Numbered from the stretch's first letter, positions 51,379 through 59,639 are shown. The stretch is 64,000 nucleotides of DNA from Mycobacterium sp. 1100029.7 (GCF_001665235.1 NZ_LZSC01000057.1:124001-188000), one strand, 5' to 3'. Numbers and translations are program-made. The notes: a model not told the origin generated them from the letters alone.

Positions 51379-51882
51379 TCAACCGGACAGCCGGTTGGCG
51401 CAGGTGATGAGCGCGCGCAGCGCCGACTGAGTGGGATTGTCGGCCAGGCCCATCGCCCACTGCAAGCGGACGCCGTCGCTGCCGCAGATGAACGTCGCGG
51501 TGCAGTCGTCGGAGCCCATCTGGTGGAATTTCACTGTCTCGATGGCGATCCCGCGCTCGTGCAACATCGCGGTGAGCGCGGCGATCGGTCCACTGGCGAC
51601 AGCGGTCGAGGTGCTGATGGAGTCGCCGACGGCGATCATCGCCCGGAAGCGCTGAGCTTGCGGACCAAGGCGCCCGCTGCCGCGGTCGGCGTCCGCGCAC
51701 ACCCATTGCCTTAACCGCAGCGGGCCGGCGGTGTGGCCGTAGGTCGCGGTGAAGTGTTCCCAGGACATGGCGTCGGCCTGTTCGCGAAGTCCCCGCGGCA
51801 GGGCGACACCGAAGTGCTCACCGAACCACGCGTTGGCTTCGTGATCGATCTCGGGAACTGCGAGGGGCTGTGTAAGAGGCAT
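51379..51882 (-). CDS. LeuA allosteric (dimerisation) domain-like protein
   Basis: 167 aa from ATG 51882. The C-terminal 110 residues follow the regulatory domain of 2-isopropylmalate synthase: AMIAVGDSISTSTAVASGPIAAL, ETVKFHQMGSDDCTATFICGSD and SALRALITCANRL. The catalytic barrel is absent, so it cannot make isopropylmalate; it may sense leucine or modulate LeuA. A structured leader with a possible peptide lies upstream. Confidence 0.55.
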   Translation of the reverse strand: MPLTQPLAVPEIDHEANAWFGEHFGVALPRGLREQADAMSWEHFTATYGHTAGPLRLRQWVCADADRGSGRLGPQAQRFRAMIAVGDSISTSTAVASGPIAALTAMLHERGIAIETVKFHQMGSDDCTATFICGSDGVRLQWAMGLADNPTQSALRALITCANRLSG

Positions 51883-51919
51883 GGTGTCGGTCTTCTCTGG
51901 TCAGCTGGAGCGACCGACG

Positions 51920-52008
51920 GTAGTAGCTTCCGACCCACAGCGGGGGGTCGGTCTGGATCAGACCCCGCTGCGGGTGCTGGCTACTACGGCACTCTTGAGA
52001 AGACGCAC
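51920..52008 (-). promoter_or_regulatory. Possible leader-peptide attenuator of the LeuA-domain gene
   Basis: On the minus strand a 16-residue frame from GTG 52008 reads MRLLKSAVVASTRSGV with paired Leu and Val codons. Its Val codons lie in the arm GTAGTAGC, which pairs with GCTACTAC (51920-51927 and 51980-51987). A second stem CAGCGGGG/CCCCGCTG is nested inside (51938-51970). This is the layout of branched-chain amino acid attenuation; it is inferred from sequence only. Confidence 0.45.
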
Positions 52009-52145
52009 GAGCGCGACGTTAGACGCCACGCGGCCGCAGCGCAAATTCTTTTCCGGCGCCCTGCCGCGTCCCCTGCCCGGCAAAGGGACTGTGCAGGCCC
52101 CAACGATGACGTACATCGGCAATCGAACTCATGTCGCAAAACAGG

Positions 52146-52168
52146 TTTACGTGTGTGCAATAGCGGTT
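52146..52168 (+). repeat. Shared upstream element, copy 1
   Basis: TTTACGTGTGTGCAATAGCG matches TTTACATGTGTGCAACAACG at 52861. Each copy lies 81-83 bases before the start of a small lipoprotein-type gene, so it is probably a promoter or activator element. Confidence 0.6.
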
Positions 52169-52228
52169 ACCCGTTCGTCGCCTTGGTCCCGAAACGACTA
52201 TGCATCCCTGACACGAAAGGCATCGACA

Positions 52229-52486
52229 ATGAAGTCGACGAGAGCCGAGAAAGCCCTGGACGCGATGACCGTCGCCGTCGGGCTGATCCAAGTACTGCTG
52301 GTGCCGACGCGCTTCGCAGCGGCGTGGCAGGCGGTGGCGGCGGCCGACGGTCAGCCCCGGCCAGACCCTGAGCGGCGAGCTCAGCCGCAGGCCCGGGTTC
52401 GGCAACCGGTCAGCGGCTTTCCCGCGCGGCCTGTCCAAGAACCGGCTCCGACAGCGACCAGCAGCGGCTACTCACACGTGGCTTGA
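52229..52486 (+). CDS. Degenerate member of small glycine-rich lipoprotein family
   Basis: The frame from ATG 52229 gives 85 aa: MKSTRAEKALDAMTVAVGL, then VLLVPT, followed by a composition unlike its relatives. The start and signal match the two downstream genes, but where they have GCS plus a glycine run this frame has TRFAAAW; the glycine run (GVAGGGGG) appears in another frame. The lipobox Cys is lost, so a one-base shift has probably damaged this copy. Confidence 0.4.
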   Translation: MKSTRAEKALDAMTVAVGLIQVLLVPTRFAAAWQAVAAADGQPRPDPERRAQPQARVRQPVSGFPARPVQEPAPTATSSGYSHVA

Positions 52487-52526
52487 CCCGCAGAGAAACA
52501 TCAACCCCCGAGGAAAGGCAGCGACA

Positions 52527-52676
52527 ATGAAGTCGGCGTCGATGAACACCAGAAAAGTTTTCAAGGCTGTCGCCGCGACGGCGGGCCTTGTCGCGGTGCT
52601 TTTGGTACCGGGTTGTTCCTCGGCGGTGGGCGGCACTGGTGGCAGCAGCGGCGGACTGATCACCGTCACTATTTAG
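52527..52676 (+). CDS. Small glycine-rich lipoprotein, member 2
   Basis: 49 aa from ATG 52527 behind GAGGAAAGG. Lipoprotein signal (AVAATAGLVAVLLVPGC), then SSAVGGTGGSSGGLITVTI. It shares start, signal and glycine-rich tail with the neighbouring genes. Likely a tiny exported lipopeptide; function unknown. A terminator hairpin follows. Confidence 0.55.
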   Translation: MKSASMNTRKVFKAVAATAGLVAVLLVPGCSSAVGGTGGSSGGLITVTI

Positions 52677-52691
52677 CCGGCCAAGACGGGC

Positions 52692-52726
52692 CCTCCGACG
52701 GCATCCCATCGGGTTGTCGTCGGAGG
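52692..52726 (+). terminator. Hairpin after small lipoprotein 2
   Basis: CCTCCGACG/CGTCGGAGG, 9-bp perfect stem with a 17-base loop, followed by TTTCGTG. It begins 15 bases after the stop. Confidence 0.6.
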
Positions 52727-52860
52727 TTTCGTGTCGCGCTTCCTTCACCCCGCGGGGCGGCCTGGCCGCCGCGCAGACTTTTGCTGGAAGTTGTTGCGGC
52801 ACAACCCACGTCCCGCGAACAAATTCAAACCATGGCGAGCGAAATTTTCACGAAACCTTG

Positions 52861-52883
52861 TTTACATGTGTGCAACAACGGGT
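52861..52883 (+). repeat. Shared upstream element, copy 2
   Basis: TTTACATGTGTGCAACAACG, matching copy 1 at 52146 (about 85% over 20 bases), 81 bases before the third small lipoprotein gene. Confidence 0.6.
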
Positions 52884-52941
52884 AAATTCCGGATCGCATT
52901 GGTGTAACGGCCATGCGTCTCCTCATAAGAAAGGCACGGTT

Positions 52942-53103
52942 ATGAAGGCAACGACGCTCAAGACCGCAGCAGCAGCCATGGGTCTGGCGGGGGTAATGCT
53001 CTTTGCGACAGGATGTTCGACCGCAGCCGGCGGCGCCGGCGGTGGCGGCGTGATCGGTGGCGGTAGCGGCGGAGGTATCTGCGTTCTAGTCGTCTGTATC
53101 TAA
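52942..53103 (+). CDS. Small glycine-rich lipoprotein, member 3
   Basis: 53 aa from ATG 52942 behind AGAAAGGCA. Signal with lipobox ATGC (LAGVMLFATGC), then STAAGGAGGGGVIGGG and a C-terminal ICVLVVCI with two Cys. Tandem paralogue of the two preceding genes. Exported lipopeptide of unknown role. Confidence 0.6.
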   Translation: MKATTLKTAAAAMGLAGVMLFATGCSTAAGGAGGGGVIGGGSGGGICVLVVCI

Positions 53104-53116
53104 CCGGCCGGGGGAA

Positions 53117-53152
53117 GCGGCCCGTCGGGGACTTCGGTTCCCGGTGGGCCGC
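53117..53152. terminator. Bidirectional terminator between convergent genes
   Basis: GCGGCCC/GGGCCGC outer stem and CGGG/CCCG inner stem, between the third small lipoprotein stop and the stop of the minus-strand kinase gene. Confidence 0.65.
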
Positions 53153-53160
53153 ATCCTATT

Positions 53161-54150
53161 TCAGCCGATTGGTCCGGCCGGGGGATGCATCCGCAAGTAA
53201 GCCTGAATCGTCGTTCCGGTGCTCGCGGTGTGAGTACGCACAAGATCCGAAATGGCGTTGACCAGAAACAGTCCACGACTGGCCGGCCCGGCGGGGCCGG
53301 GATCCAACCGGCCCACCAACGGGTCTTCGAGTCGCCCGTTGTCGCGCGCCTCGCACACCAGATGGTCGTCGTCACGCCAAAAGGCAAGGCGGCAGGCACC
53401 ATCGGTGTACATCAGGCTGTTAGTGGCCAGCTCGGTGGCAACCAGTTGCAGGTCTTCGATGCCGTCCTGGGACAGTCCCACCCAGCCGGCGTAGTTGACG
53501 GCGAACGAGCGCGCCGGCCGCAGGTCGGCCGACTTGCGCACCATGTAGGTCACGGCCCCCGGATTGGCGGGCAGCGGTTGATTGCATTGCGCCAGTACGT
53601 CCTCGGGCGCATAGTCGGCGCTGGGCTCCAGCGATCCGCCACAGCACAGCATCGGGTGTGTTGCTCGTGCGCTTTCCAAGACGTCGTCGGACAGCCGCTG
53701 CGCGTCGAACAAACACAATGCGGTCAGCGGGCGACCGTCGAATGCGCTGTTGACCAATGCCTCATGCTGCTTGCACGCCAGCAACTCGTCTTGGGTGCGA
53801 CCGGGCCAGAACACTTGACTGACGATGCGCGCCGGACGGTCGTCGTTCTCTTCGACAAAGGCACCTTCGAGGGCCAGAAACCGGCTCGGGTTACGCGCGG
53901 CCTGCGCGATGTCGAGCAGCTGCAGTCCCGAAGTGGTTCCCTCGCCGCCGAGCGCTTCGCTCAGCAACGCCAGATATTCGCCGGGAACCGCGACCAGAAC
54001 CGGCTCGTCCTTGGCCAACCCTTCGAGCACGAAGGGCACGACAGCGTCTAGATACTCCGTTTGCGAGTGATAGAGGAGGGCCGAGTGGACAAAGGCGCGA
54101 TATTCATCGTCCGTGCCCGACGTCACCTCGGCGCTCCCGCTTTCCATCAT
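53161..54150 (-). CDS. MEDS sensory domain protein with anti-sigma-type ATPase domain
   Basis: 329 aa from ATG 54150 (ATG 54207 with GGATGGG upstream is also possible). The N-terminal half is a MEDS/DcmR-like sensor (FVHSALLYHSQTEYLDAVVPFVLEGLAKDEPVLVAV). The C-terminal half is an RsbW/SpoIIAB-type HATPase with N-box LVATELATNSLMYT and G-box ARDNGRLEDP...RGLFLVN. It probably phosphorylates an anti-anti-sigma factor or binds a sigma factor; no partner is adjacent. Accessory to the M. tuberculosis order. Confidence 0.75.
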   Translation of the reverse strand: MMESGSAEVTSGTDDEYRAFVHSALLYHSQTEYLDAVVPFVLEGLAKDEPVLVAVPGEYLALLSEALGGEGTTSGLQLLDIAQAARNPSRFLALEGAFVEENDDRPARIVSQVFWPGRTQDELLACKQHEALVNSAFDGRPLTALCLFDAQRLSDDVLESARATHPMLCCGGSLEPSADYAPEDVLAQCNQPLPANPGAVTYMVRKSADLRPARSFAVNYAGWVGLSQDGIEDLQLVATELATNSLMYTDGACRLAFWRDDDHLVCEARDNGRLEDPLVGRLDPGPAGPASRGLFLVNAISDLVRTHTASTGTTIQAYLRMHPPAGPIG

Positions 54151-54286
54151 TACCAATGCCAACCCCCTGCCGGACCGGCCGTCCTGTTGCGTATCCCCGC
54201 GCCCCATTACCCATCCCAGTACCCCAGACGCGCGTTCGCTATGCAGTGATCGCGTCACAAACCGGCTTCGTTTGAAGGGGCGTTCG

Positions 54287-55687
54287 TCACAGCCACCAGG
54301 AAGCCGCCGCGTCGAGGTGACGACGGACGCGGTAGCGCGCCAAACTGTCGTCACCGTCGGCGATCGCGTCGAGGATCCGTAAATGGGCGTGCTCGACGGC
54401 TAGAGCGTCGGCACGGGCCGGCGGTTCCTGCCCGGTGCTGGACCAATGGCGGCGGAACAGCTCGACGATGATCCGCAGAAACAGGTCCAACAGCGCATTG
54501 CCGGCCAGCTGCGCCAGACCGATGTGGAACCGGGCTTCTTCCGACGTCGCCAAGCGCACGTCGTCGACGCTGTGCAGCTGGTGGTCGAGCGCCGACCGGT
54601 GCGTGTGCAGGAACGCGGCCACCTCGGGCTCGGCGCGGCGCGTGACGACCTTGGCGACGTTGTCGATTTCGATGGCGTCCCGGACACACCGCAGGTCTTC
54701 GCGGCTGGGTTTCCGGAACTGCAGGTACAACGCGATCGTGTCGATGCTGGCCTGGGCGTGCGGCTTCGTGACGACCAACCCACCGCCGGGCCCGCGTCGC
54801 ATCTGCGCGACCGAGTGGTACTCGAGCAATCGCACGGCTTCCCGCAGCACCGCGCGCGACACCCGGTAGCGCTCCAGCAGCGCGGTCTCGGTGCCGAAGA
54901 CCGCACCGACCTGCCAGCCGCCGGAGCCGATTTCGTCGCCGATGGTGGCGGCCAGCACCTCGGCCAGCTTGCCGCGCGGTAGGTCCGCTTCGGCCGGCTT
55001 GCGCCGGCGGCCGGCACGGGCGGCCCGGCCCGCGGAGTCGCCCGCGCGATGTTCCTGCAGCCAGGCCGTCACCGCTTCGACGTGGCGCTCGCTGAGGGTC
55101 TTGGCGCGTGCGGCATCGCCGGCCGTGACGGCGTCGATGATTTCGGAGTGATCGCTGTGCATGTAGTCGAGCGCCTCGATCGCCTCACTCGCCGAGTCCG
55201 TCTGCGACCGCATTGCGTAGCGGGTGGTGAGCCTCATCAGCACATCGATGAACAGCTGCAGCACCGGGTTCTTCGACTGCTCCGCGAGCGCGATGTGGAA
55301 TTCGTCGCGGGGCGTCGGCTGACCGGGGCGCCAGTGTTCGGTCGTTCGCAGCACCGCGCGGAGTCGTTCGATTCCGGCCTCGTCGATCCGCTCCGCGGCC
55401 AGCGAGGCCGCCAGCGGCTCGAGCACCAGGCGCGCGTTGAGCAGATCGCCGAGCGAGGTGCCCAGGTACTCGAGATAGATGACCACGGCGCGGGTCGCCG
55501 GGCTCGCGTCGGGCTCGGTGATCAGCAGTCCGCCGCCGGGCCCGCGCCGCATCCGGGCCACCTGGTGGTGCTCGACGAGGCGCACCGCCTCGCGCAACAC
55601 CGAGCGGCTCACCCCATAGCGTTGCTGCAGCGCGGGCTCGGAGCCCAGCGATTCGCCGACGGGCCAACCGCGGCGGACGATGTCCAC
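54287..55687 (-). CDS. Fused double GntR (FadR-like) regulator (Rv3060c-like)
   Basis: 466 aa as drawn from GTG 55687. Two complete FadR modules are fused: HTH-1 GSEPALQQRYGVSRSVLREAVRL with its FCD effector domain to about residue 225, then HTH-2 GTETALLERYRVSRAVLREAVRL with a second FCD domain. The winged-helix domain of module 1 clearly begins upstream (KKLAATIARDIEVD) where no ordinary start exists. Likely acyl-CoA or organic-acid responsive regulator of the neighbouring lipid genes. Confidence 0.85.
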   Translation of the reverse strand: MDIVRRGWPVGESLGSEPALQQRYGVSRSVLREAVRLVEHHQVARMRRGPGGGLLITEPDASPATRAVVIYLEYLGTSLGDLLNARLVLEPLAASLAAERIDEAGIERLRAVLRTTEHWRPGQPTPRDEFHIALAEQSKNPVLQLFIDVLMRLTTRYAMRSQTDSASEAIEALDYMHSDHSEIIDAVTAGDAARAKTLSERHVEAVTAWLQEHRAGDSAGRAARAGRRRKPAEADLPRGKLAEVLAATIGDEIGSGGWQVGAVFGTETALLERYRVSRAVLREAVRLLEYHSVAQMRRGPGGGLVVTKPHAQASIDTIALYLQFRKPSREDLRCVRDAIEIDNVAKVVTRRAEPEVAAFLHTHRSALDHQLHSVDDVRLATSEEARFHIGLAQLAGNALLDLFLRIIVELFRRHWSSTGQEPPARADALAVEHAHLRILDAIADGDDSLARYRVRRHLDAAASWWL

Positions 55688-55786
55688 CTCGATGTCGCGG
55701 GCGATCGTCGCGGCCAGCTTTTTGGTCCCGGCCGCGCGCGGCGCCGGGCTCAGTTGAAGCTCAATGTTGCACTCCCACCGGCTGTC

Positions 55787-56986
55787 TCAACAGGTGAGCA
55801 GCATGCAACCGGCGACCGGGCCCCCACCCACCGAGACGACGCCGACCTCTGGCCGTTGCACCACCTGCCGCTCCCCCGCGTCGCCGCGCAACTGCAGACA
55901 CCCTTCGTGCAGCGCCCAGTATCCGTGCATGCGTCCCGCCGAAAGCTGGCCGCCGTAGGTGTTCAGCGGCAGTTGGCCGTCGCGGGCGATCCGCGCACCA
56001 CCCTCGACGAACGGACCGGCCTCGCCGTCGCCGCAGATACCCAGCGCTTCCAGCCACGCCAGGGTGAGGTAGGTGAAACCGTCGTACAACTCGGCAACGG
56101 CAAGGTCGGCGGGCGTCAACTCGGTGCGTGACCACATCTGCGCCGCCGCGTCCGACATCGCCATCTTCGGGTAGTCGTCGCGGTGGAACCAGCCGCCGGC
56201 TCCGTCGGACCCACCGATCGCCTCCACTCGCACCGGCCGGTGCGGACAATCGGGACCGTAAGCCCCGGTCGACACCACCACCGCGATCGAGCCGTCGATG
56301 GGCACGTCGCAGTCCAGCAGGCCGAACGGTGTCGACACCAGTCGGGCGCCCAAGTAGTCGGCCATCGTCATCGGCTCGCGGTAAACCGCAAGCGGATTCA
56401 GTGCGGCGTTGCGTCTGCCGTTCAGGGCCAACCACCCCAACTGCTCCTTGGTGGTCCCGTACAACTCCATGTGACGGCGGCAGTTCAACGCCAGCCAGTT
56501 GGCCGCCGAATATGCCTGGGCCGCAACCAGATCGTTGACGTCATCCATCGCGCCGACGGCGGGCTTCTGTTCCCCCTCCGGAGTTTCGAACATCCGCGCC
56601 AACGGCGGGGCGGGCGCGTTCTCGTCCTGTTTGACCGGCACTGTGCCGCCCAGCATTTGGATGGTGCGGTACACCACCACGTGCCGGGCGCGTTGCTCCG
56701 ACACCGCGCGGCATGCCGACATCACCGGACTGAGCAGACCACCGGTGCCGAAGCCGCTGCCGCAGTCGGCCGCGTCGATATTCAGCTCGGCATTGACCTC
56801 CGCGGCGGGAGTGTCGCCCAGTGTTGCGATGCCGTCGATGTCGGCGGCGGTCAAACCGGCGTCCGCGATGGCGCCGCGCACCGCCTCCATGGTCAGGTCG
56901 CGCCCCGGAATGCCGGTACGACGGCCGATCCGCGAAATGCCGAGACCGGACACGATCGCGTCTTTCTCGAAATACGTCATTTGCAC
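55787..56986 (-). CDS. Thiolase/lipid-transfer protein-like enzyme
   Basis: 399 aa from GTG 56986 (ATG 56980 also usable). SCP-x thiolase-type fold as in mycobacterial Ltp proteins: VSGLGISRIGRRTG start, DCDVPIDGSIAVVVS, ELYDGFTYLTLAWLEALG and NTYGGQLSAGRMHGYWALHE near the end. No obvious catalytic Cys pair of true thiolases; Ltp proteins work with DUF35 partners as aldolases or thiolases. The partner is the divergent gene at 57045. Confidence 0.8.
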   Translation of the reverse strand: MQMTYFEKDAIVSGLGISRIGRRTGIPGRDLTMEAVRGAIADAGLTAADIDGIATLGDTPAAEVNAELNIDAADCGSGFGTGGLLSPVMSACRAVSEQRARHVVVYRTIQMLGGTVPVKQDENAPAPPLARMFETPEGEQKPAVGAMDDVNDLVAAQAYSAANWLALNCRRHMELYGTTKEQLGWLALNGRRNAALNPLAVYREPMTMADYLGARLVSTPFGLLDCDVPIDGSIAVVVSTGAYGPDCPHRPVRVEAIGGSDGAGGWFHRDDYPKMAMSDAAAQMWSRTELTPADLAVAELYDGFTYLTLAWLEALGICGDGEAGPFVEGGARIARDGQLPLNTYGGQLSAGRMHGYWALHEGCLQLRGDAGERQVVQRPEVGVVSVGGGPVAGCMLLTC

Positions 56987-57021
56987 CGCCCGTCAGGGAG
57001 AACCCGTCTACGCACCAAAGA

Positions 57022-57041
57022 CAATAGAGTGTACTGTATTG
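57022..57041. promoter_or_regulatory. Inverted repeat between the thiolase-like and DUF35 genes
   Basis: CAATAGAGTGTACTGTATTG is palindromic at 16 of 20 positions (CAATA/TATTG and AGT/ACT). Its core AGAGTGTACT recurs upstream of fadE22 at 59640. Candidate operator shared by the divergent pair. Confidence 0.5.
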
Positions 57042-57044
57042 GCC

Positions 57045-57395
57045 GTGTCCGCCGACTCGACCTCACCGCTGCTGATCGAGCATTGCGACGGGTGCTCGCG
57101 CTGGGTGCATCCCGCCGCCGGCGAATGCCGGGCCTGCGGCGCCACGCTGGTCGCGCGCCCGGTGTCCGGACAGGGCACCGTGTTCACCTACACGGTGAAC
57201 CACCACCCCTATAACCCCGAGGTCCCCGTCCCGTATGTGATCGCGATCGTTGAGCTTGCCGAACAAAGCGGCCTGCGAGTGGCGGCCAATATCGTTGACT
57301 GCGAACTTGATTCGGTGACCTGCGGCATGTCGGTCAGCATCCGGCCAGACCGGGGCGCCGGCGGGGCGCCGTTGTTCGCGCCGAGCTCTGGCTAG
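57045..57395 (+). CDS. DUF35 OB-fold/zinc-ribbon protein, partner of the thiolase
   Basis: 116 aa from GTG 57045 (TTG 57039 possible). Zinc ribbon C-x2-C...C-x2-C (HCDGCSRWVHPAAGECRACG), then an OB fold (TVFTYTVNHHPYNPE). These proteins pair with Ltp/thiolase enzymes in steroid side-chain and lipid degradation. Divergent from that gene; overlaps fadE22 by 4 bases at its end. Confidence 0.85.
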   Translation: MSADSTSPLLIEHCDGCSRWVHPAAGECRACGATLVARPVSGQGTVFTYTVNHHPYNPEVPVPYVIAIVELAEQSGLRVAANIVDCELDSVTCGMSVSIRPDRGAGGAPLFAPSSG

Positions 57396-59557
57396 TTGAT
57401 CAGCGGATCGCGGGGCATGCCGAGGATCCGCTCGGCAATCTGGTTGCGGGTGACCTCCGAGGTACCCCCGGCGATCGCCATACCGCGCGCACCCATGATC
57501 AGCCGGCCCGGCGCGGCGCCGGCCCCGTCGACCAACGCGACCTCCGGCCCGGTCAGGGCCGCCATGATGGCCGCGCCCTCGACCATGTGCTCGGCCAGCT
57601 TGAGTTTGGTGACATTGCCTTCCGGCCCCGGACCCGCGCCCTCGACGCTGCGGGCCACCCGACGCAGATTCAGCAGCCGCAGCGCTGACTCGTTGGCAAG
57701 GTAGGCACCGACGCGAACATCCGCCCCCGCCAACCGTTCTGGATGCTGCTTGGCCAGATCAACCAGCGCGGTTGCCAGCCCTTCGTAGAACGATCCACTG
57801 CCACCGATGCTCACCCGCTCGTTGCCCAGCGTCGCCCGCGCGACCGTCCACCCGGAGTTGGGGGTCCCGACGACGTCTTCGTCGGGAACGAACAGGTCGT
57901 TGAAGAACACCTCGTTGAAGTCCGAGCCGCCGGTGATCTGTCGCAGCGGCCGCACCTCGACCTCGGGCGCATTCATGTCGACGATCACCGTGGTGATGCC
58001 GGCGTGTTTGGGCGCCTCCGGGTCGGTGCGCACGGTGGCCAAGCCCCGCGCGCAGTAGTGGGCGCCGCTGGTCCACACCTTCTGACCGTTGATCTTCCAG
58101 CCACCGTCGACCCTGGTGGCCTTGGTCTTGATCGATGCCGCGTCCGATCCCGCATCGGGTTCGGAGAACAGCTGGCACCAGATCTCGTCTTTGCGCAACG
58201 CCTTTTCGACGAATCTCTCGATCTGCCAGTCAGTTCCGTGCTGGACCAGGGTGAGGATGACCCATCCGGTGATGCCGTAGTCGGGCCGCTTGATGCCGGC
58301 CGCCTTGAACTCCTCCTCGATCACCAGCTGCTCGACCGCGTCGGCGGCCAGGCCCCACGGCTTGGGCCAGTGCGGCATCACGTAACCGGTGGCGATCAGC
58401 TTGTCTCGTTGCGCCTGCTTGTCCAGTGCGGCGATTTCGGCGGCGTCGGCGTGGATGCGGGTGCGCAGTTCCTCGGCCTCGGGCGGCAAGTCCAGGCTGT
58501 TGTCCCGGACGGCGCCCGCGGCGGTGCGATCGAAAACATCCCGGGCCGGCGCGTCCCCGCCGAACAGTGCTCCGGTCACCAGCGACCGCCGCAGATGCAG
58601 ATGCGCGTCGTGCTCCCAGGTGAAGCCGATGCCGCCGTGCACCTGAATGTTCAGTTCGGCGTTGCGTGCGTAGGCCGGAAAGGCCAGCGCCGCAGCGACT
58701 CCGGCGATAAGGCGGAACTGCTCCTCGTCTTCGGATGCCGCGCGCGACGCGTCCCAGACCGCGGCCGTGGCCGACTCCACCGCGACGAGCATGTTCGCGC
58801 AGTGATGCTTGATCGCCTGGAACGTCGCGATGGTGCGGCCGAATTGCTGCCGCACCTTGGCGTACTCGACGGCCGCGTCGACGCAGTCCGACGCACCGCC
58901 TACCGCCTCGGCTGCCAACAAAGCACGCGCCCGGGCCAACGCGGACGCCCGAGCACCCGTGACGATGTCGTCGGTGCCGACGCGGACGTTCTGTAGCCGA
59001 ACGCGACCGGACCGCCGGGTCGGGTCGAGATTTTCGGGCACCTCGACCGACACTCCATCACGCCCGCGGTCCAACAGCAGGATGTCGTCGCCGGCGGCGA
59101 TCACCAGCAGCTCGGCCAGACCGGCCCCCAACACCACACCGGCGTCGCCCTCGGCGACTCCGTCTGAGATCTGAACCTGGCCGTCCAGGCCGATGCCCGC
59201 GGTGACGGTGCCGTCGATCAGGCCGGGCAACAAGCGCGACTTCTGTTCGGCTGTACCGTCTTTGGCGATCAGCGCGGATGCGATCACCGTCGGGACGAAT
59301 GGACCGGGGGCCACCGCGCGGCCGAGCTCTTCGACGACCACCACGAGTTCCGGCAGCCCGAAACCGGAGCCGCCGTGTTCCTCGTCGACGTGCAGCCCGA
59401 GCCAGCCGAGGTCGACGATGCCGGGCCAGAATGCCGGCCGGTTCTCTTCCGGCGCGTCGAGCAGGGAGCGCGCTGCCGCACGCGCCTTCTGCGAAGTCAA
59501 GAACGATCGAGCGACCTCGGCGAGCTCGCGATGGTCGTCGGTAAGTGCGATACCCAT
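57392..59557 (-). CDS. fadE22: Fused two-domain acyl-CoA dehydrogenase
   Basis: 721 aa from ATG 59557, the same length as M. tuberculosis FadE22. Two acyl-CoA dehydrogenase units are fused: residues 1-350 (ending near GGIGFTWEHDAHLHLRR) and 370-721, with WCQLFSEPDAGSDAAS and GGTSEVTRNQIAERILGMPRD. FAD enzyme of beta-oxidation, possibly of steroid-derived CoA. The second unit carries the clearer catalytic signatures. Confidence 0.93.
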   Translation of the reverse strand: MGIALTDDHRELAEVARSFLTSQKARAAARSLLDAPEENRPAFWPGIVDLGWLGLHVDEEHGGSGFGLPELVVVVEELGRAVAPGPFVPTVIASALIAKDGTAEQKSRLLPGLIDGTVTAGIGLDGQVQISDGVAEGDAGVVLGAGLAELLVIAAGDDILLLDRGRDGVSVEVPENLDPTRRSGRVRLQNVRVGTDDIVTGARASALARARALLAAEAVGGASDCVDAAVEYAKVRQQFGRTIATFQAIKHHCANMLVAVESATAAVWDASRAASEDEEQFRLIAGVAAALAFPAYARNAELNIQVHGGIGFTWEHDAHLHLRRSLVTGALFGGDAPARDVFDRTAAGAVRDNSLDLPPEAEELRTRIHADAAEIAALDKQAQRDKLIATGYVMPHWPKPWGLAADAVEQLVIEEEFKAAGIKRPDYGITGWVILTLVQHGTDWQIERFVEKALRKDEIWCQLFSEPDAGSDAASIKTKATRVDGGWKINGQKVWTSGAHYCARGLATVRTDPEAPKHAGITTVIVDMNAPEVEVRPLRQITGGSDFNEVFFNDLFVPDEDVVGTPNSGWTVARATLGNERVSIGGSGSFYEGLATALVDLAKQHPERLAGADVRVGAYLANESALRLLNLRRVARSVEGAGPGPEGNVTKLKLAEHMVEGAAIMAALTGPEVALVDGAGAAPGRLIMGARGMAIAGGTSEVTRNQIAERILGMPRDPLIN

Positions 59558-59605
59558 GGGGATCTCCTCGCGCCAGTACTCGCCCGTCGTCGGGTGGTCA
59601 GCCTG

Positions 59606-59628
59606 CCCCGCTCCGAGGGGGAGCGGGG
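59606..59628 (-). terminator. Hairpin between fadE22 and the SDR
   Basis: CCCCGCTCC/GGAGCGGGG, 9-bp stem with 5-base loop, 51 bases after the SDR stop on the minus strand. It terminates the SDR transcript or sits in the fadE22 leader. Confidence 0.5.
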
Positions 59629-59639
59629 CGGCTGGTTAA

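Larger units (their letters stand above)
51883..52228. other. Intergenic region with structured leader and conserved lipoprotein promoter
   Basis: 346 bases between the divergent LeuA-domain gene and the first small plus-strand gene. It holds the leader structure at 51920-52008 and, near 52146, a sequence repeated upstream of the third small lipoprotein gene. Confidence 0.6.
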
